The notes: generated by a model from the sequence alone, not told the origin. A stretch of 64,000 bases of DNA from Cymodocea nodosa (GCA_036874045.1 CM072344.1:7288501-7352500); one strand, 5' to 3'. Shown: positions 1 through 12,230, counted from the first letter of the stretch. Numbers and translations: made by a program.

Positions 1-164
1 TCAGTCACGTTAGCTTAACCTATCAAGATTCTTCAGACACTTTGGCTATCCTTCCAACGATCTTCAACTACTTATAACTAACCTTCTCAGCTTCTCCAAT
101 TAACAAACTTTGATCTTGTACTTCACGATCTGCAATACATTTGAAATTGTCTTTACACTTAACA
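1..164 (-). repeat. Partial 3' LTR of element A
   Basis: Bases 1-164 match 4882-5049 with scattered substitutions and end at the same LTR terminus (TGTTAAG on the minus strand). A purine-rich stretch at about 165-176 on the minus strand fits a decayed polypurine tract. Confidence 0.85.
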
Positions 165-281
165 ATCTCCTATTTAAAGATTGTTTCAAATACAACTTCA
201 ATTGTCATAACCTTGTAATCACATATCTGTAAACAGAAAAATATGTATCTAGTGAAAGTGACTATCTCCATTCATCTAGTC

Positions 282-3200
282 TTAGAGACCAACTAAAGTT
301 ACACATAGCTTTAGTTTCTGAGTGCTTAGGACTTTAGTAAATACATCTACAGCATTTTTAATTCCAACAACCTTCTGCAAATTTAAAGTCCATTCTTCTA
401 TCTGTTCTCTGATGAAATGATATTTCATCTTGATATACTTAAACTTTGAGTGGAATCTAGGATTTCTTGCAAGGAATATGGTAGATTGACTGTCAGAACA
501 ATACACTGTTCTCCTACTCAAAGTCCAGCTCCTTGAGAAAATTTTCAAATCAAATCCTCTCCTTAACTACTTCTGAAACTGTCGAATGTTTAACTTCTAT
601 GATTGATAGAGGCATATATTTTTGTAATTTTAACATTCAACTTATAGCAATTCCTACAAGAGTGAACACATAATCAGATGTGCTCCTACTTTTGTCTAGA
701 TCACCACTCAAATCTGAATGACAAAATTCTTGCAGCATCAAGTCCTCTCCTATAGTATACTTATGAATCTATTTGACAGCACTCCAATATTCTTAACTTA
801 TATCAAGCATGAATATGCATACAACTCTCATTGTATGGAATAAATCAGGTCTTATGCGTACCATTATATACATCAGACTCCCTATAGTTGATGCATATGA
901 TATGTCATTCATGAAGTCTCTTTCCTCTTGAGCTACTGGTGACTACCTAGAACTAAATCAGTAGCTTTTACATCTTTAAGACTGAATTTGCTCAAGATCT
1001 TCTTAATGTACCTTTCCTATTATAGCACCAAGGTAATAACAAAATTTATTTCTAATGATTCTTATCTCAAGAATTTGTCGTCTCTCCAAGTTCTTTCATT
1101 TCAAACTTCTTTGACAAATCCTTCTTCAAACCCTTGATTTTACCCATATTTGAACAAACAATCAACATGTCATCCACATAAACTAGTATAATCATGTAAC
1201 AATCATTATAACTCTTGAAATAATAGTAGAAGTCTGTATCACATCTCTTGAATCCAATGATGCATAAATAGCTATCCAACTTATTATATCATTGCCTAGA
1301 GGTTTGTTTCAAACCATACATACTCCTTTGAAGCCTATACACCAGATCCTTCTTACTAGGAACAACAAATCCTTCAGATTGTTGCATCAATATTTCTTCA
1401 TCTATATCATTATGAAGAAAAGTAGTTTTTACATCTAGCTACTTTAGATGTAAATTCTCAACAACAATCGAACTCAAGATTACCCTAACTGTGGTCATTT
1501 TGACTACAGAAGAGAAAACTTCTATATAATTAATATTCTTGATTTGTTAAAAGCTCTTCACAACTAGTCTAACCTTATACCTTTTCTTCTCATCTGATTT
1601 TTCTTTAATTTTAAACAGTCATTTGTCCTATAGAGGTTTCTCTTCTTTTGACAACTGAGTTAACGTTTATGTTTTATTTTTCTTAAGAGACTTCACTTCT
1701 TCTTGCATTGTTAACTCTCACTAATCTAATGATTTCTGATTTAAGGTTTCATTCTAATTCTCAGGCTCATCACTATCTGTCAACAATAGATAATTAAAAC
1801 TAGGTACATACTTTTGTAGGAGTCTAGAAATCCTTAATGACCTTCTTAATCGAGGTGCTCCCACTAACTCCTAAATTTCATCCTCAATTTTACCCTCCTC
1901 CTGAGAATCTTCATTTTCGGTGCTTCCACCAACATCTTCAATCTCAACCTCCTCACTAGGTTGAGAGATCCCAACTAGATCTTCATCTATAGCAATTGAT
2001 TTGTTCTTGTACACCACAGCTTCATTAAAAGTAACATTCTTTTCTCTTATGATTTTCTTCTCTTGGTCATCCCAGAACCTACAACTAAGATAGTCACCAT
2101 CATAACTAATGAAAAAACATTTCTTAACCTTTGAATCTAGCTTGTCGCTTATTGCATTAGCAACATGCACATAAGAAATACAATCAAAGACTTTCAGATG
2201 AGCATAACTAACCTCCTTTTCAATTTAGAACTCTTCAGGCATTTTAAATCCCAATGGGACAGAAGAGTTCCTATTGATTAGATAAATGGCAGTACTTACT
2301 ACCTTAACCCAGAACATTTTTGGCAAATTTGCATATAACCTCATGTTCTTTGCTCTCTCATAAAAGTCTTATTCATCCTTTCAGCAACTCTATTTTACTT
2401 AGGATGACCTAGTACAATTCTGATTATTCTAATCTCATACTCATAACAAAAATTCTTGGTTATTATACTTTCTACCATTGTCTGACCTCAAAATTTTTAT
2501 TTTCTAACTTGTCTGAGTTTTAACTTCTGTTTTCTATTTTCACACTTTTCTAGTGTAGTCATCTATAAAAGTGAGAATTTTGAACCTTCAAGCAAAGAAA
2601 CAGGAAGCAACCCTTATACATCAATGTGAATGAGATCCAACCTTTCAAATTTTGGCTTCTTGGCTGCTCTTGAAAAGCTAACTAACTTTTGCTTCCCATA
2701 AGCACAGGTTTCATCACTACACTTTTCAATCTAGAAAACTTGCCAACTTCAACCAACATCTTCAAGCATTTCTCATTAATATGTCTATTCTTTTATACCA
2801 AATTTCAGAACCCTCTGAGTTATCAGTAAGTTATAGCAATAGTGTCATCATTAAAATTTAGTGTTACATAAAGAGTTCCAACCCCTTCTCCTCTTGCAAT
2901 AATTATTACACCTCTAGATATTTTCCACTTGCCACCCCTAAAGACAGTATGATATCCTTTATCATCTAATTGATTTATGAAAATTAAATTATTTGGGCCA
3001 AGGACATACCTAACATCCTTTAATTTCCAAATGTTATTGGTCTTAATATGGATCTCTCCCTTGCCAATAACATCAAGTGATTGATTGTTGGCAAGTTACA
3101 CCATTTTCCTTGTTGTTTGATAGTTGTGCAATAATTCTCTTCTATTAGTGAACCGGTAGGAGGCACTTAAATTTAAAATCCAGGAATCAACAGAACTCAA

Positions 3201-3340
3201 AAATAACAAACCAAAGCATCCCTAATATCCTCACAAACTGAATTTACTTTTAAAGTCTAGGAGAGTTTTTCCTTTGTTCTTCCTTACAATCTGCCTTGTA
3301 ATGTCTCTTTTTGTCACAATTCTAATAAACAACATTTTTA
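282..3340 (-). pseudogene. pol remnant of element A (PR-IN-RT-RNase H)
   Basis: Copia Pol in broken frames. In coding order: a zinc-knuckle-like CDKKRHYKADC stretch at about 3300-3340 closes gag; a GAG-pre-integrase segment at about 2870-3190 (LANNQSLDVIGKGEI); the integrase C-terminus at 1871-2170; the RT active site YVDDML near 1140-1180; RNase H fragments at about 660-950 (SGDLDKSRSTSDYVFT); and the RNase H tail at 282-548 (YHFIREQ then DVFTK). Several frameshifts and stops separate the pieces. Order and spacing match a full-length copia pol, so this is a decayed complete copy rather than scattered fragments. Confidence 0.85.
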
Positions 3341-3419
3341 ATATTTCTGCTCTTCCCTCCAGATTTTTATTTAGACCTTAAGCCATCTGATTTTTTGGAC
3401 CAACTTCTTCCCTTGCTCT

Positions 3420-4110
3420 TTACACTGAAGGCAAATGAGGAAACTTCATCATTGCTCCTCCTGATGTCTTCACTTAAAATCGATCTTTTATGTGATTCAA
3501 CTTCAATTTTTCATGGACAAAGAAGTTACTAACCCCTGTCATTATAGTTGACCAACTTTCAAGTATTGAAGACAACAATATCAATGTCTTCACCTCATCA
3601 TCGAAGGCTATATCAACTAAACTAAGTTGAGTAATAATAATATTAAAACTATTTATATAGTCAACAACATTACCTCTTTCAAGCATCTTTAAATTAAACA
3701 GTCTCCTCATCAAATAAAGTTTATTTGATGTACTTGACTTTTCATATATATATCCGATAAGGCTTTCATCAAACCCACAGTTGTGGTTTTATCCATCACA
3801 TTAAAAACCACATTTTTGGCTAGGGTTAATCTAACAACCCCTAAAGTCTACTTGTCCAATAATCTCCACGTAGCATCTTCCATTCCATCAAGCTTCACTC
3901 TAAATAGAGGCTCATAGAGTTTCTTCTAGTATAACAGATCTTCAATCTGTATCTTCTAAAAATTGAAGTTTCTTCCATCAAATCTATCAACTTTGATTTT
4001 TCCTTCGTCTAAACATTCTTCCCAAGCACTTCAAAAACTATAAGAAAAATGAACCTATAGAATCTCCTAAAGAACACTACAAGTTGCAAAACTGGCAATC
4101 TGAATATGTA
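3420..4110 (-). pseudogene. gag remnant of element A
   Basis: The longest open piece (3474-3713) reads MRRLFNLKM, then NVVDYINSFN, then ILLSSILESW, the pattern of UBN2-type copia Gag of the Tork/Tnt1 group. The N-terminal part up to the primer binding site is present but frame-broken. It begins just downstream of the primer site, as expected. Confidence 0.75.
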
Positions 4111-4124
4111 ATAACTCGAACTAA

Positions 4125-4138
4125 AGCTTTAATACCAA
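4125..4138 (-). other. Primer binding site of element A (initiator Met tRNA)
   Basis: On the minus strand TTGGTATTAAAGC directly follows the LTR end. This is the initiator-Met-tRNA primer site used by most plant copia elements (TGGTATCAGAGC) with two substitutions. Confidence 0.8.
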
Positions 4139-4139
4139 T

Positions 4140-5049
4140 TGTTAAGAAGAATATTGATTGCTACCTTAAATCTCTACTAAGAAATCTTAGATTCTAATGG
4201 AAGCTCCAAGAGAAAACACTAGCATCTCAGTTGTTTTCAATATTACAATAATACAACAATATCTCACACACACTATCAAATGTAACAAAGAAATGAAGAA
4301 GATAGAAAGAATGGAATAAATGAAACACAAGAAAAGTTTACATGGTTCCATAAGATGTCTACGTCCATAGTCACCAAACTCCACTAGAATTTGCTTCAAC
4401 CACCACTAGCTCACAAATCAAGGTATACATAATGTCTCTCTTGCATATCCTAAGTTCACAAATCCCCAGACGCTTATTTATAGGCCCATACATTGTTTAT
4501 AGGGTTATTACAGTCAAAACAAAGTACAAGTTCATTACAAATTCTCTTAAGTGCCAAGTCTCTGGTAATGTTCAGAGAGTTAAGTTCGAACTCACTGAAC
4601 CAAATGGACAGTTAGGCGTAAGCTCACTAATGACATTTGGAGAGTTAATCTCAAACTCTCTGCTAAGATTTGGAGAGTTAGTCTTGAACCCATTGATCAA
4701 GTTGGATAATTAAGCTCTAACCATCCAATTTCATTTAGATGGTTTAATGCAAACTATCCAAATCCTGATGAACTTGTCAACGATCTGTCTACCTTCACAT
4801 GCCAACTTAAGCTACTCACATGACTTCTCTTGTAAACTCATTGAGACAAAACAGACAATTTACAACAAACCTTTTAAAGCTTCTTCAATCATGTTAGCTT
4901 AACCTGTCGAGATTCTTCGAACACTTTAGCTATCATTCCGACAATCTTCAGCTACTTTATAGTTAACCTTCCAAGTTTCTCTAGTTAACAGACTTTGATC
5001 CTGCACTTCACAATCTGCAACACACTTAAAATTATCTTCACACTTAACA
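4140..5049 (-). repeat. 5' LTR of element A (910 bp)
   Basis: Bounded by TGTTAAGTGTG at 5049 and TTCTTAACA at 4140, next to the primer site. A TATA-like box reading CCTATAAATAAG on the minus strand lies at about 4472-4483 and is the likely promoter core. The outer 165 bp are repeated at 1-164. Confidence 0.85.
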
Positions 5050-5560
5050 CAAGTATGTTAAGGGCACTTCAAATTATGGATTGAAGTTTAGGAAAGTGGA
5101 TCATCCAATGTTGTTGGGTTACTTTGATAGTGATTAGGGTGGTTCCATCGATGATTTTAAAAGCACATTAGGCTACTACTTTAGCTTTGGAGAGAATATG
5201 TTCTCTTGAAGTTTGAAGAAGCAAGAGCTTATCATGTAATTGGAGAGAATATGTTCTCTTGAAGTTTGAAGAAGCAAGAGCTTATCATGTAATCTACAAC
5301 TAAAGTAGAAATTATAGTAGCTAATGCTACTATAAATCAAGCTATCTGGTTGAGGAAAATTCTAGTTGATTTGCACTTAAAATAAAAGAATGCAACGAGG
5401 TGCTTGTAGACAACCAAGCTACATAGGCTATTTCCCAAAATCCAATATCTCATGGGAGAACCAAATACTTTAATATTAAGCTTTACTCAATAAGAGAAAT
5501 GCAAAACTTTAGAGAAATATCTCTAATTTATTGTAGGTCAAAAGATTAGTACATAGCCAC
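5050..5560 (+). pseudogene. Copia RNase H remnant interrupted by element A
   Basis: Plus-strand translation reads YVKGTSNYGLKF, then KVDHPMLLGYFDSD, then NQAIWLRKILVDLHLK and a tail with LIYCR-like sequence, the end of a copia RNase H. It starts exactly at the outer edge of element A's LTR, so A inserted into this older element and the rest lies left of the window. Several stops are present. A perfect 53-bp tandem duplication (5188-5293) interrupts the frame. Confidence 0.75.
5188..5293 (+). repeat. Perfect 53-bp tandem duplication
   Basis: Bases 5188-5240 are repeated identically at 5241-5293, both starting tggagagaatatg and ending cttatcatgtaat. Identity within an otherwise heavily mutated region means the duplication is young. 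Confidence 0.95.
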
Positions 5561-6339
5561 TAAAGCAAGGAGACTAGAACATGTGCCCATGTTTCTTGTA
5601 CTTGTTTCTCCACTGCTGCCCATGTTGTCATGTATTCACATTCATGCTTGACGTGAAAGATGTAAGTAGTCATGGGTTTATGTGGTGTGGTTATATATAT
5701 CAGTAAACAATTTGTGTAAGTGATGAAGGACTCAAAATAGTTTTCCACCACTGTTAACTTTCTTTGTGTTGGATTTCTCTTCCATTTTTCACCCTGTACT
5801 CTCTACTCCTCAACTTTGTGCTTAAATTAACACCACTCTCTAGTTGAGTCTCTCACCAACCATGCATATGAGTACATATAAGAAAAAAAGATAATACCAA
5901 TCCTCACCACTGCAACAAAAGGTGTGCAACCACTGGTCACGTGCCAGATATTAGAACTCGGTTAGCTTGTTTTCTTAAAATGGCTAAATTCCATGAATCC
6001 TTGGAACTCCATTATATGATCACAAAAACGAATTCTAGAGAAGGGAAGGCATGTATTGTCATTTCCTAGGGTTTGGATTTTCATACAATGACCAATGTTT
6101 TTATATGTACACCATTAAAAACAATTAATAATAGGCAAAGAGCACTAGCTTCCAAAAGTTTACTATTGCCAATTTTTTACACAAATCATGGTTACAACTT
6201 AAACTGACCAAATAAAAAGACTAACCTACCCTCAACTCTAACTCCCATAAAATACCCACCACCCTCTCTCATGTAAGACAACATTTATTCCACTTGCTCC
6301 ACATAAGACTCAGTCTCAATCACCACTGCCAAGATTTCC
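5561..6339. other. Spacer with no recognised gene
   Basis: AT-rich unique sequence between the copia remnant and the aspartic protease pseudogene. I see no domain, RNA gene or long open frame. It could include the promoter of the dead protease gene. Confidence 0.5.
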
Positions 6340-6916
6340 TACATTGAACAACCCAAAAACTCGACAAGGACTACACATCCCTTGCCCCATCTGTGCCGTA
6401 ATGTTGCCCATGTTGATGAGTCCATCACTACACAGGTCAATCATGCCACTGATGACACAGATTTATGGTTCCTCCATCACTACACAGGTCAATCATGCCA
6501 CTGATGACACAGATTTATGGTTCCTCCTTGAAGACACCACTCTTACAACATAAGATATTGATGGTGACAAACCAACGGCATCTGGTACAATCCATGTGAG
6601 TGGCGAATACTCCTACATCTCCATTAGCCAATTGGTTGAAGATCATCTACATGGTGCTCAACATTGGAAACAGTGCCACATAGGTCCAATGCTTGTATTG
6701 ATTGCCACCATCAAGCACGTCTGATGTTTGATCCCTCCTACTCCATTTCTTGTGACTCCAACCAATGCAACTTGCTAGATGTATTTGCTTGCCAAACATG
6801 TCTTGCCTCTATTAAGTCTCCTATAATAGTGGCTCTAATGCAGCTGGTGATTTTATCGCCAAAAGTGTGACGTTGGTGGTAATGTTCAAATTTGAATGTC
6901 ACATTTGGTTGTAACA
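6340..6916 (+). pseudogene. Aspartic protease (A1, ASPG1/nepenthesin type) pseudogene, 5' part
   Basis: Plus-strand frames give, in family order, VSGEYSYISIS (SGEYF start of the catalytic domain), MVLNIGNSAT-stop-VQC (first active site, normally DTGS), CHHQARLMFDPSYS, ISCDSNQCNLLDVFACQTC, then VSYNSGSNAAGDFIAKSVTL and NVTFGC at the edge of element B. These correspond to the nepenthesin-specific cysteine-rich insert and the strand after it. The catalytic Asp is replaced by Asn, and frameshifts and stops occur, so the gene is dead. The N-terminal segment is less certain and contains a 52-bp tandem duplication. The gene resumes at 11770 after element B. Confidence 0.75.
6421..6524 (+). repeat. 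Perfect 52-bp tandem duplication
   Basis: 6421-6472 and 6473-6524 are identical, both starting tccatcactacacaggtcaa. The repeat lies in the N-terminal part of the aspartic protease pseudogene and shifts its frame, since 52 is not a multiple of three. Confidence 0.95.
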
Positions 6917-7074
6917 GTTCATCAATCAGGCACCGGAATAAGGAAAAACTGGGAAAGTATTCACTTGACATTGATCAAGAAGGAAAGAGTACATAAAGCA
7001 TTACAAGAGCATACTCAGGTATATGGACTATCCAAATACCCAACAATAAAGTAATGATAGGAAATACTTCAACA
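6917..7074 (-). repeat. 3' LTR of element B
   Basis: Matches 11611-11769 with scattered substitutions; both share the core gggaaagtattcacttgaca. Just inside it the minus strand reads GCTTGAGGGAG, a polypurine tract. Confidence 0.85.
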
Positions 7075-7089
7075 CTCCCTCAAGCTGGA

Positions 7090-10000
7090 ACATAAAGATT
7101 AAATAGTCCCAACTTGTTAAAAAAGGTGGTGAAACTACTGATAGGAAGAGCCTTAGTAAAGATGTCTACAACTTGTTGAGAGGCTTGTGTATAACAAGTG
7201 CTAATTGTTCCATTGAGAATCAATTGACAGATATAATAACAATCCACTTCAATGTGTTTGGTTCTTTCATGAAAGGTTTCATTATTAGTAATATATATGG
7301 CAACTTAACTATTACAATGCAAAGAAATGAGAGATGGGACTATTATATCCATTTCAGCTAGCAGATTTTTAATCCACATAATCTCTTGACTAGTATGTTG
7401 CATCACCCTGTATTCTAATTCAACACTAGAGGTAGAGATAACACTTTACTTTTTATTGTGCCAGGTGATGAGGTTTCCATCAAGATATGTATAGAATCCT
7501 AAGGTTGACATTCTATCAACCTTGTCACCTACGTAACCAGCATGAGTATGTGGCAAGAGTGAGATCAAAACTTTTGGAGTAGATCAAACCCTTGCTAGGA
7601 CACTATTTTAAGTAGGCAACAATCCACAATGCACTCTACCAATAAATCTCTTTGGACTCTTGCATAAATTGACTAAGTAGGTCAACAACAAATGTTATGT
7701 CTAGGCGTGTGACAGTAAGGTAAATCAATTTACCAACAAGACGTCGATACCACCCAACATCTTGAAAGAATTCAACCTCTTTTTTCCAAAGCTGTAGATT
7801 TGGCTTCATCGATGATTGTGCTGGCTTACACCTAAGCATACCAATCTCTTAGAAAATGTCAATAACATATTTCCTTTGAGATAAGGAGATTTTTTCTAAG
7901 ACATGCAAATTCAATCCCAAGAAAGAGTCAAGGTTTGCCCATGTCATGGAGAACAAACTCTTTTTGTAGGAAGGCTTTAGTAACTATTATGTTTGTTGTG
8001 TCATCACCAATTAATAAGATATCATCAACATACACAACCATAATAGTAATTTTGGAAGATCGTTTTCTAATGAAGATAGAACTATCAACAATACATTTTG
8101 TGAATTCATATGGCTGCATAACAAAGTTAAGTTTGTCAAACCACATTTGAGGACTTTATTTTACTCCATAGATGACTTTCCGAAGACAACAAATTTGATT
8201 CTCCCCCTAAGCAATATACGTTGAAGGCTGCTCCATGAAAACTTTTTCAGCAAAATCTTTGGAAAAAAAGGCATTCTTGACGTCAAGTTGGGATAGAGAC
8301 CAATCTTTGGAAATAGCCAAGGCAATAAGGAGATGAATAAAGCTAAGATGAGCCACAAGAGAAAGGTTTCATGATAATCAACCCTTTGAGTCTGTGTAAA
8401 ATCACATGCTACAAGACAAGCCTTGTGGCGTTCAATGGTCCCATTAGTATGGTACTTGTTGGTGAAGACCCAACAACAACTCACCATTGGAGTGTCCAAA
8501 GGACAAGTAACAAGGTCCCATATACCTTGATCCTATAATGTCTACATCTCAACATCGATAACACACTTCTAAAGGGAAAAGGTAAATGCTTTCTCAAAAC
8601 TACAAGGTACAAACTCAAAGGCAAGGTTAAAAGTAAAAGGAGATTAGTAGGAAATAAAGTTAAAAATGGTGTGAGTAGTGCATGAATGTGTACCTTTCTA
8701 AAGTGCAATAGGTAAATCAAACAAAAGTAGATCTACCATTGTAGATGAGGATGGAGAGGAAATCACCAAAGGAGCAAGAATTGGACGATGTCATCGTCGA
8801 TGATATACCTACAATGGAGGTGGGTGAAAAGAAATATCCTCAAATGAGTATTGTGGGGAAGTCACTTTTGAAGAGGAAATAGGAGTAGGATAAGGAACTT
8901 CAACAAGGCAAAGATCTGAAAAGGAAGGCAAGGAATCAATTGTGATGGGAGAAAAGTAAAGAACATTCTCCTAAAAAACCACATCGGCTGAAATCAAATA
9001 ACGACGAACAGGCAAGTGAAAGCAACGATACCTTTTTTGAGAACAAGGGTACCCAATGAAGATGCATTGGATAAACTTGGGAGATAACTTATCAAGCCTA
9101 GGCAAAAAAACTTTAACAAACAATGTAGCCAAAGACCTTGGGAGACAAGAGAAAGAGTTTCTTTTCTGGAAAAAGATGATGAAAGGGGATAGCACCACTA
9201 AGTGGGGAAGAAGGCATGAGGTTAATTAAATATAATGCAGTGGAGATTGGATCACACCATAAGTAGGAGGGAACATGCATCTCAACAAGTAGTGTTTGAG
9301 CAACATTGATAAAGCGGTGATGTTTGCAATCAACAACACCATTTTATTGAGACGTATGTGGGTAAGTGGTTTAATGTATGATGTCATGATCTACACAAAG
9401 AGAATTAACAGACAATTGAGTGAACTCAAGAGCATTATTAGTATGAAATATTTTTGGAATAGTAGCAAACTGGTTTTGAATTTCATTAAAAAACTATTTG
9501 ATAACATCAAGAACTAACTTGCAGTCCTTTAATAAGTACAACCAAGAAGCATGAGAAAAATCATCAACAAAGATGATATAATAATGATAACCAGATAAAG
9601 ATGCAACCCAAATGTCACAACGGACAATATCAAAAGACTTAAAAGCTAACACTAACTCATGACTATGAAAGCCAACACTAACTCATGACTATGAAAAGTG
9701 GTACGAAATTACTTCCCTAAAATATAGGACTAATAATCAAAAGGGCTAATAGAGAACCAAGGTAGCGCCACTTGGAGTTTTTGACAAGATAAATGGCCAA
9801 GGCAGTGATGCCAAAGAAGAGATGAGTCATCAAAAGTAACAACATCAAGACCCCAAAGTATATCATCTTTGACAAGAGTATAAACACATTGTCCGTGCTC
9901 ACAACGCAAACCTATCCTCCTCTCAGTCTATAGATTCTAAAAGGTACATTGGAAAGGAAAGATCACAGAACAATAAAGTTTTTTAGTAATCTTACTAATG

Positions 10001-10270
10001 AATGGTAAGTTTACTAGAAAATCAAAAACATAAAGAACACAATCAAGGGATATATCTAAAGTAATGGTGGTGGGACCCTCACTAACAATAGAGTAGTTAT
10101 GACCATCAACAAAAGCAACTGAATTAAGATTAGAAATCTGGTTTAAACAGGTAAGTAGGCCTTGATTTCCAGTGACATGATCAAAAGCCCCTAAGTCAAT
10201 GATCCAAATAGTATTTTGAGATGATGTATGAAATGCAAGATTACCTAAGGAGAGTATATGAGCAACCATA
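7090..10270 (-). pseudogene. pol remnant of element B
   Basis: In coding order: protease at 9937-10269 with WIIDLGAFDHVTGN (active-site DSG changed to DLG); GAG-pre-integrase and integrase core in pieces at 9200-9900; integrase C-terminus 8971-9198 (FIGYPCSQKRYRCFH); RT at 7928-8499 with MVVYVDDILLIGDD and DVKNAFF-like sequence; RT end at 7636-7839 (YRRLVGKLIYLTVTRLDITF); RNase H tail to about 7090 (HERTKHIEVDCYYI then VVDIFTKALP). Frameshifts and stops in most domains. Confidence 0.85.
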
Positions 10271-10382
10271 ACATCACTAGATTGTTGAGCCTATAAAATC
10301 ATCAATTCATCATAATCAACTTAGGACATCTAGATGGTGTCAAATGTGGTGTTGGAGGTGATAACTAAGGAATTTGCACAGA

Positions 10383-11300
10383 TTACATGAGTAAATGATG
10401 GCAAGGCAGAAGGATGTCCAAATTTTTCCCAACATTTCTTAGATGGGTGATTTGTGCGCTCGTACTGAACACATGAAGGTCTAGTGGTGTTTCACCCACC
10501 CTTGGTGCAATTGCTAGATTTGCCTCTACCACAGCTAGACAAGTTGCTTTATTGTCTAAAAACAATAGCATTAGTGGACAGAGCAGCTGAAGTAGTTGGA
10601 GTGGTGGTAGATGCATGGGTAGCAAGCCAAAGAACATAACTAAAGGTAGACTACAGAGACAAAATGGTATCAACCACAAGAACTTGTCCACAAATTTGAG
10701 TTGCCAATTCTAGACACAAACCGACAATAAAAAGGGCAACAAAGAGCTCCTAACGATAGTGATGGGACATGGCAAGATCTACAACACAAGGTTAATAGTC
10801 TTCTAATTCTTGTAGTAGAGCACACAACTTGGAATAATATGTCTAAAAGGAACATTCACCTTAATGGTGATGAAATAGCTACTCATATATCTCCAAAACT
10901 TTGGAGATGTTGCCATGTCTATATGTGGCCTGCAAAATTTCCCACATTCACTTCACAGGATGAATGTGAGCTATATCAAGTAAAATATAATTGCCAACAC
11001 TGTTTAACATCCACGTCATAATAGCATGATCTATTACACTCCATGCTAGATATTCTGTCAAATTTTCAGTGGGAAAAGGGTTTGTCAGGTGGTGTTTACA
11101 CATATTAAAGATACAAAAGGTCTCAAATACTGGTGCCCAAGTACGATAATTGCGTTCAATCAACTTAACCCTTGTAATGGTAAGCCAACCAAAAAGAGGG
11201 GAATCTATGTGATTGTCGGTTTCAAGAGAGGACATGTTGGTAGACCTGGATTGGTTGGATGCACCAAAGGATGGAGAGGGACCTTCCATGTATGGCTATG
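10383..11300 (-). pseudogene. gag remnant of element B
   Basis: 10948-11289 gives a Gag N-terminus (LIERNYRTWAPVFE in place of the usual NY..W pattern). Pieces at 10383-10855 carry the rest, including a decayed zinc knuckle CVQYERTNHPSKKC at about 10440-10485, in which the second Cys has become Tyr. Frames are shifted between pieces. Confidence 0.7.
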
Positions 11301-11598
11301 ACATGGATAGTGAGAAACAACCAAAATGGGAGGTTGCAGGCCTGGTTAGACTGTTAGTTGGGACATGACGAGAGAGGACTTATCTTCTTCCCTTGTAATG
11401 GACATGTGCATCTCAATCCAACACACGTGTAGAGCTTCAAGGTGGCACTAGCTTCAAACGAGAGACAACGATCGCGATTGCATCAGGCACTTCCACAATC
11501 ACAAGAGAGATGTGCACACAAGATAGCATAAGACCGAATGATCACTCGAGCAAGAGCTATCATGGATAGGAAGAAGAAGAGGAGATGAGGACTGGTCA

Positions 11599-11769
11599 CT
11601 TTGATACCAAGTTCGTTGATCAAGCACTAGAAGAAGGAAAAGTAGGGAAAGTATTCACTTGACATTAATCAAGAAGGAAAGAGTACATAAGGCATTACAA
11701 GAGCATATTCAAGTATATAGACTATCCATCTACCCAACAATACAAGTAATGATAGGAAGTACTTCAACA
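11599..11769 (-). repeat. 5' LTR and primer site of element B
   Basis: The LTR occupies 11611-11769. Its internal edge is followed on the minus strand by TTGGTATCAAAGTGAC, a near match to the initiator-Met-tRNA primer site. Confidence 0.8.
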
Positions 11770-12230
11770 ACAACCATGACAAAGGGTTATTCATCAACAA
11801 AAGTGGGCTTCTAGGCTTGACAATGGTGCACAATATTTCCTTTCATAGTTATCTACCACTAGTTTCCGCTACTATCTTGTTAATCACAACTCAAGTGTTA
11901 CTTCTATACTTGAATTTAGTCAACATTAATGGGTGCACTTCATCATCTTTTGATACCACCACCACCCCATTGTCAAGAACAAGGTGGTCAATAATTTCTA
12001 CTATGTTACTCTTACAGGGACCAATGTCAAAGGACATGCCATCAATTCCAACATTTGCATTCACTATAGATGAGTCTATGGGTCATCATTGACTCTAGCA
12101 CCATCATAACAAGACTCAACCTCAAAGCTTACAAGATGCTTTGCTACACATTCATGGTAGGAATGATAGGGGTGGTGTTGTTCAACACTTGTTATGACTT
12201 GTCATCATGACATCTAATGAATAGTTTCAT
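11770..12230 (+). pseudogene. Aspartic protease pseudogene, 3' part
   Basis: Continues the gene interrupted at 6916. Readings in family order are NNHDKGLFINKSGLLGL (family GCGHNNEGLF..AAGLLGLG), FHSY with a CLV-like stretch, VVNNFYYVTLTG (family FYYVGLTG), AFTIDES, GVIIDSSTIITRLNLKAY (second active site VDSGT followed by TRL) and LFNTCYDLSS (family LFDTCYDLS). The second catalytic motif is DSS instead of DSG/DTG. At least two frame changes are needed to follow the gene. The C-terminal 80 or so residues after CYDLSS are not recognisable. Confidence 0.8.

Larger units (their letters stand above)
1..5049 (-). mobile_element. Degenerate Ty1/copia retrotransposon A, left end outside window
   Basis: Read on the minus strand the order is 5' LTR (4140-5049), primer binding site, gag, protease, integrase, reverse transcriptase, RNase H and the start of the 3' LTR (1-164). 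The gag resembles the Tork/Tnt1 group: the stretch beginning MRRLFNLKM is characteristic. LTR ends are TGTTAAG and CTTAACA. Stops and frameshifts are dense, so the copy cannot make a polyprotein. The right flank (5050 on) is an older copia remnant in the opposite orientation, so A inserted into it. The target duplication cannot be tested because the left end is cut off. Confidence 0.9.
6917..11769 (-). mobile_element. Ty1/copia retrotransposon B with short LTRs, inside the protease pseudogene
   Basis: About 4.85 kb on the minus strand: 5' LTR 11611-11769, primer site, gag, protease, integrase, RT, RNase H, polypurine tract and 3' LTR 6917-7074. The LTRs are only about 158 bp. Protease coding sequence runs into both edges: GGTTGTAAC on the left and AACCATGACAAAGGG on the right rebuild the family motif GC.NN..GLF. 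The target duplication could not be fixed to the base; candidates at the two edges are similar but not identical. All frames are broken. Confidence 0.9.

Noticed and set aside
6911-11775. Exact target duplication of element B
   Set aside because: Flanks read taacag and acaacaac around a degenerate LTR edge; several 5-bp choices are possible and none is perfect.
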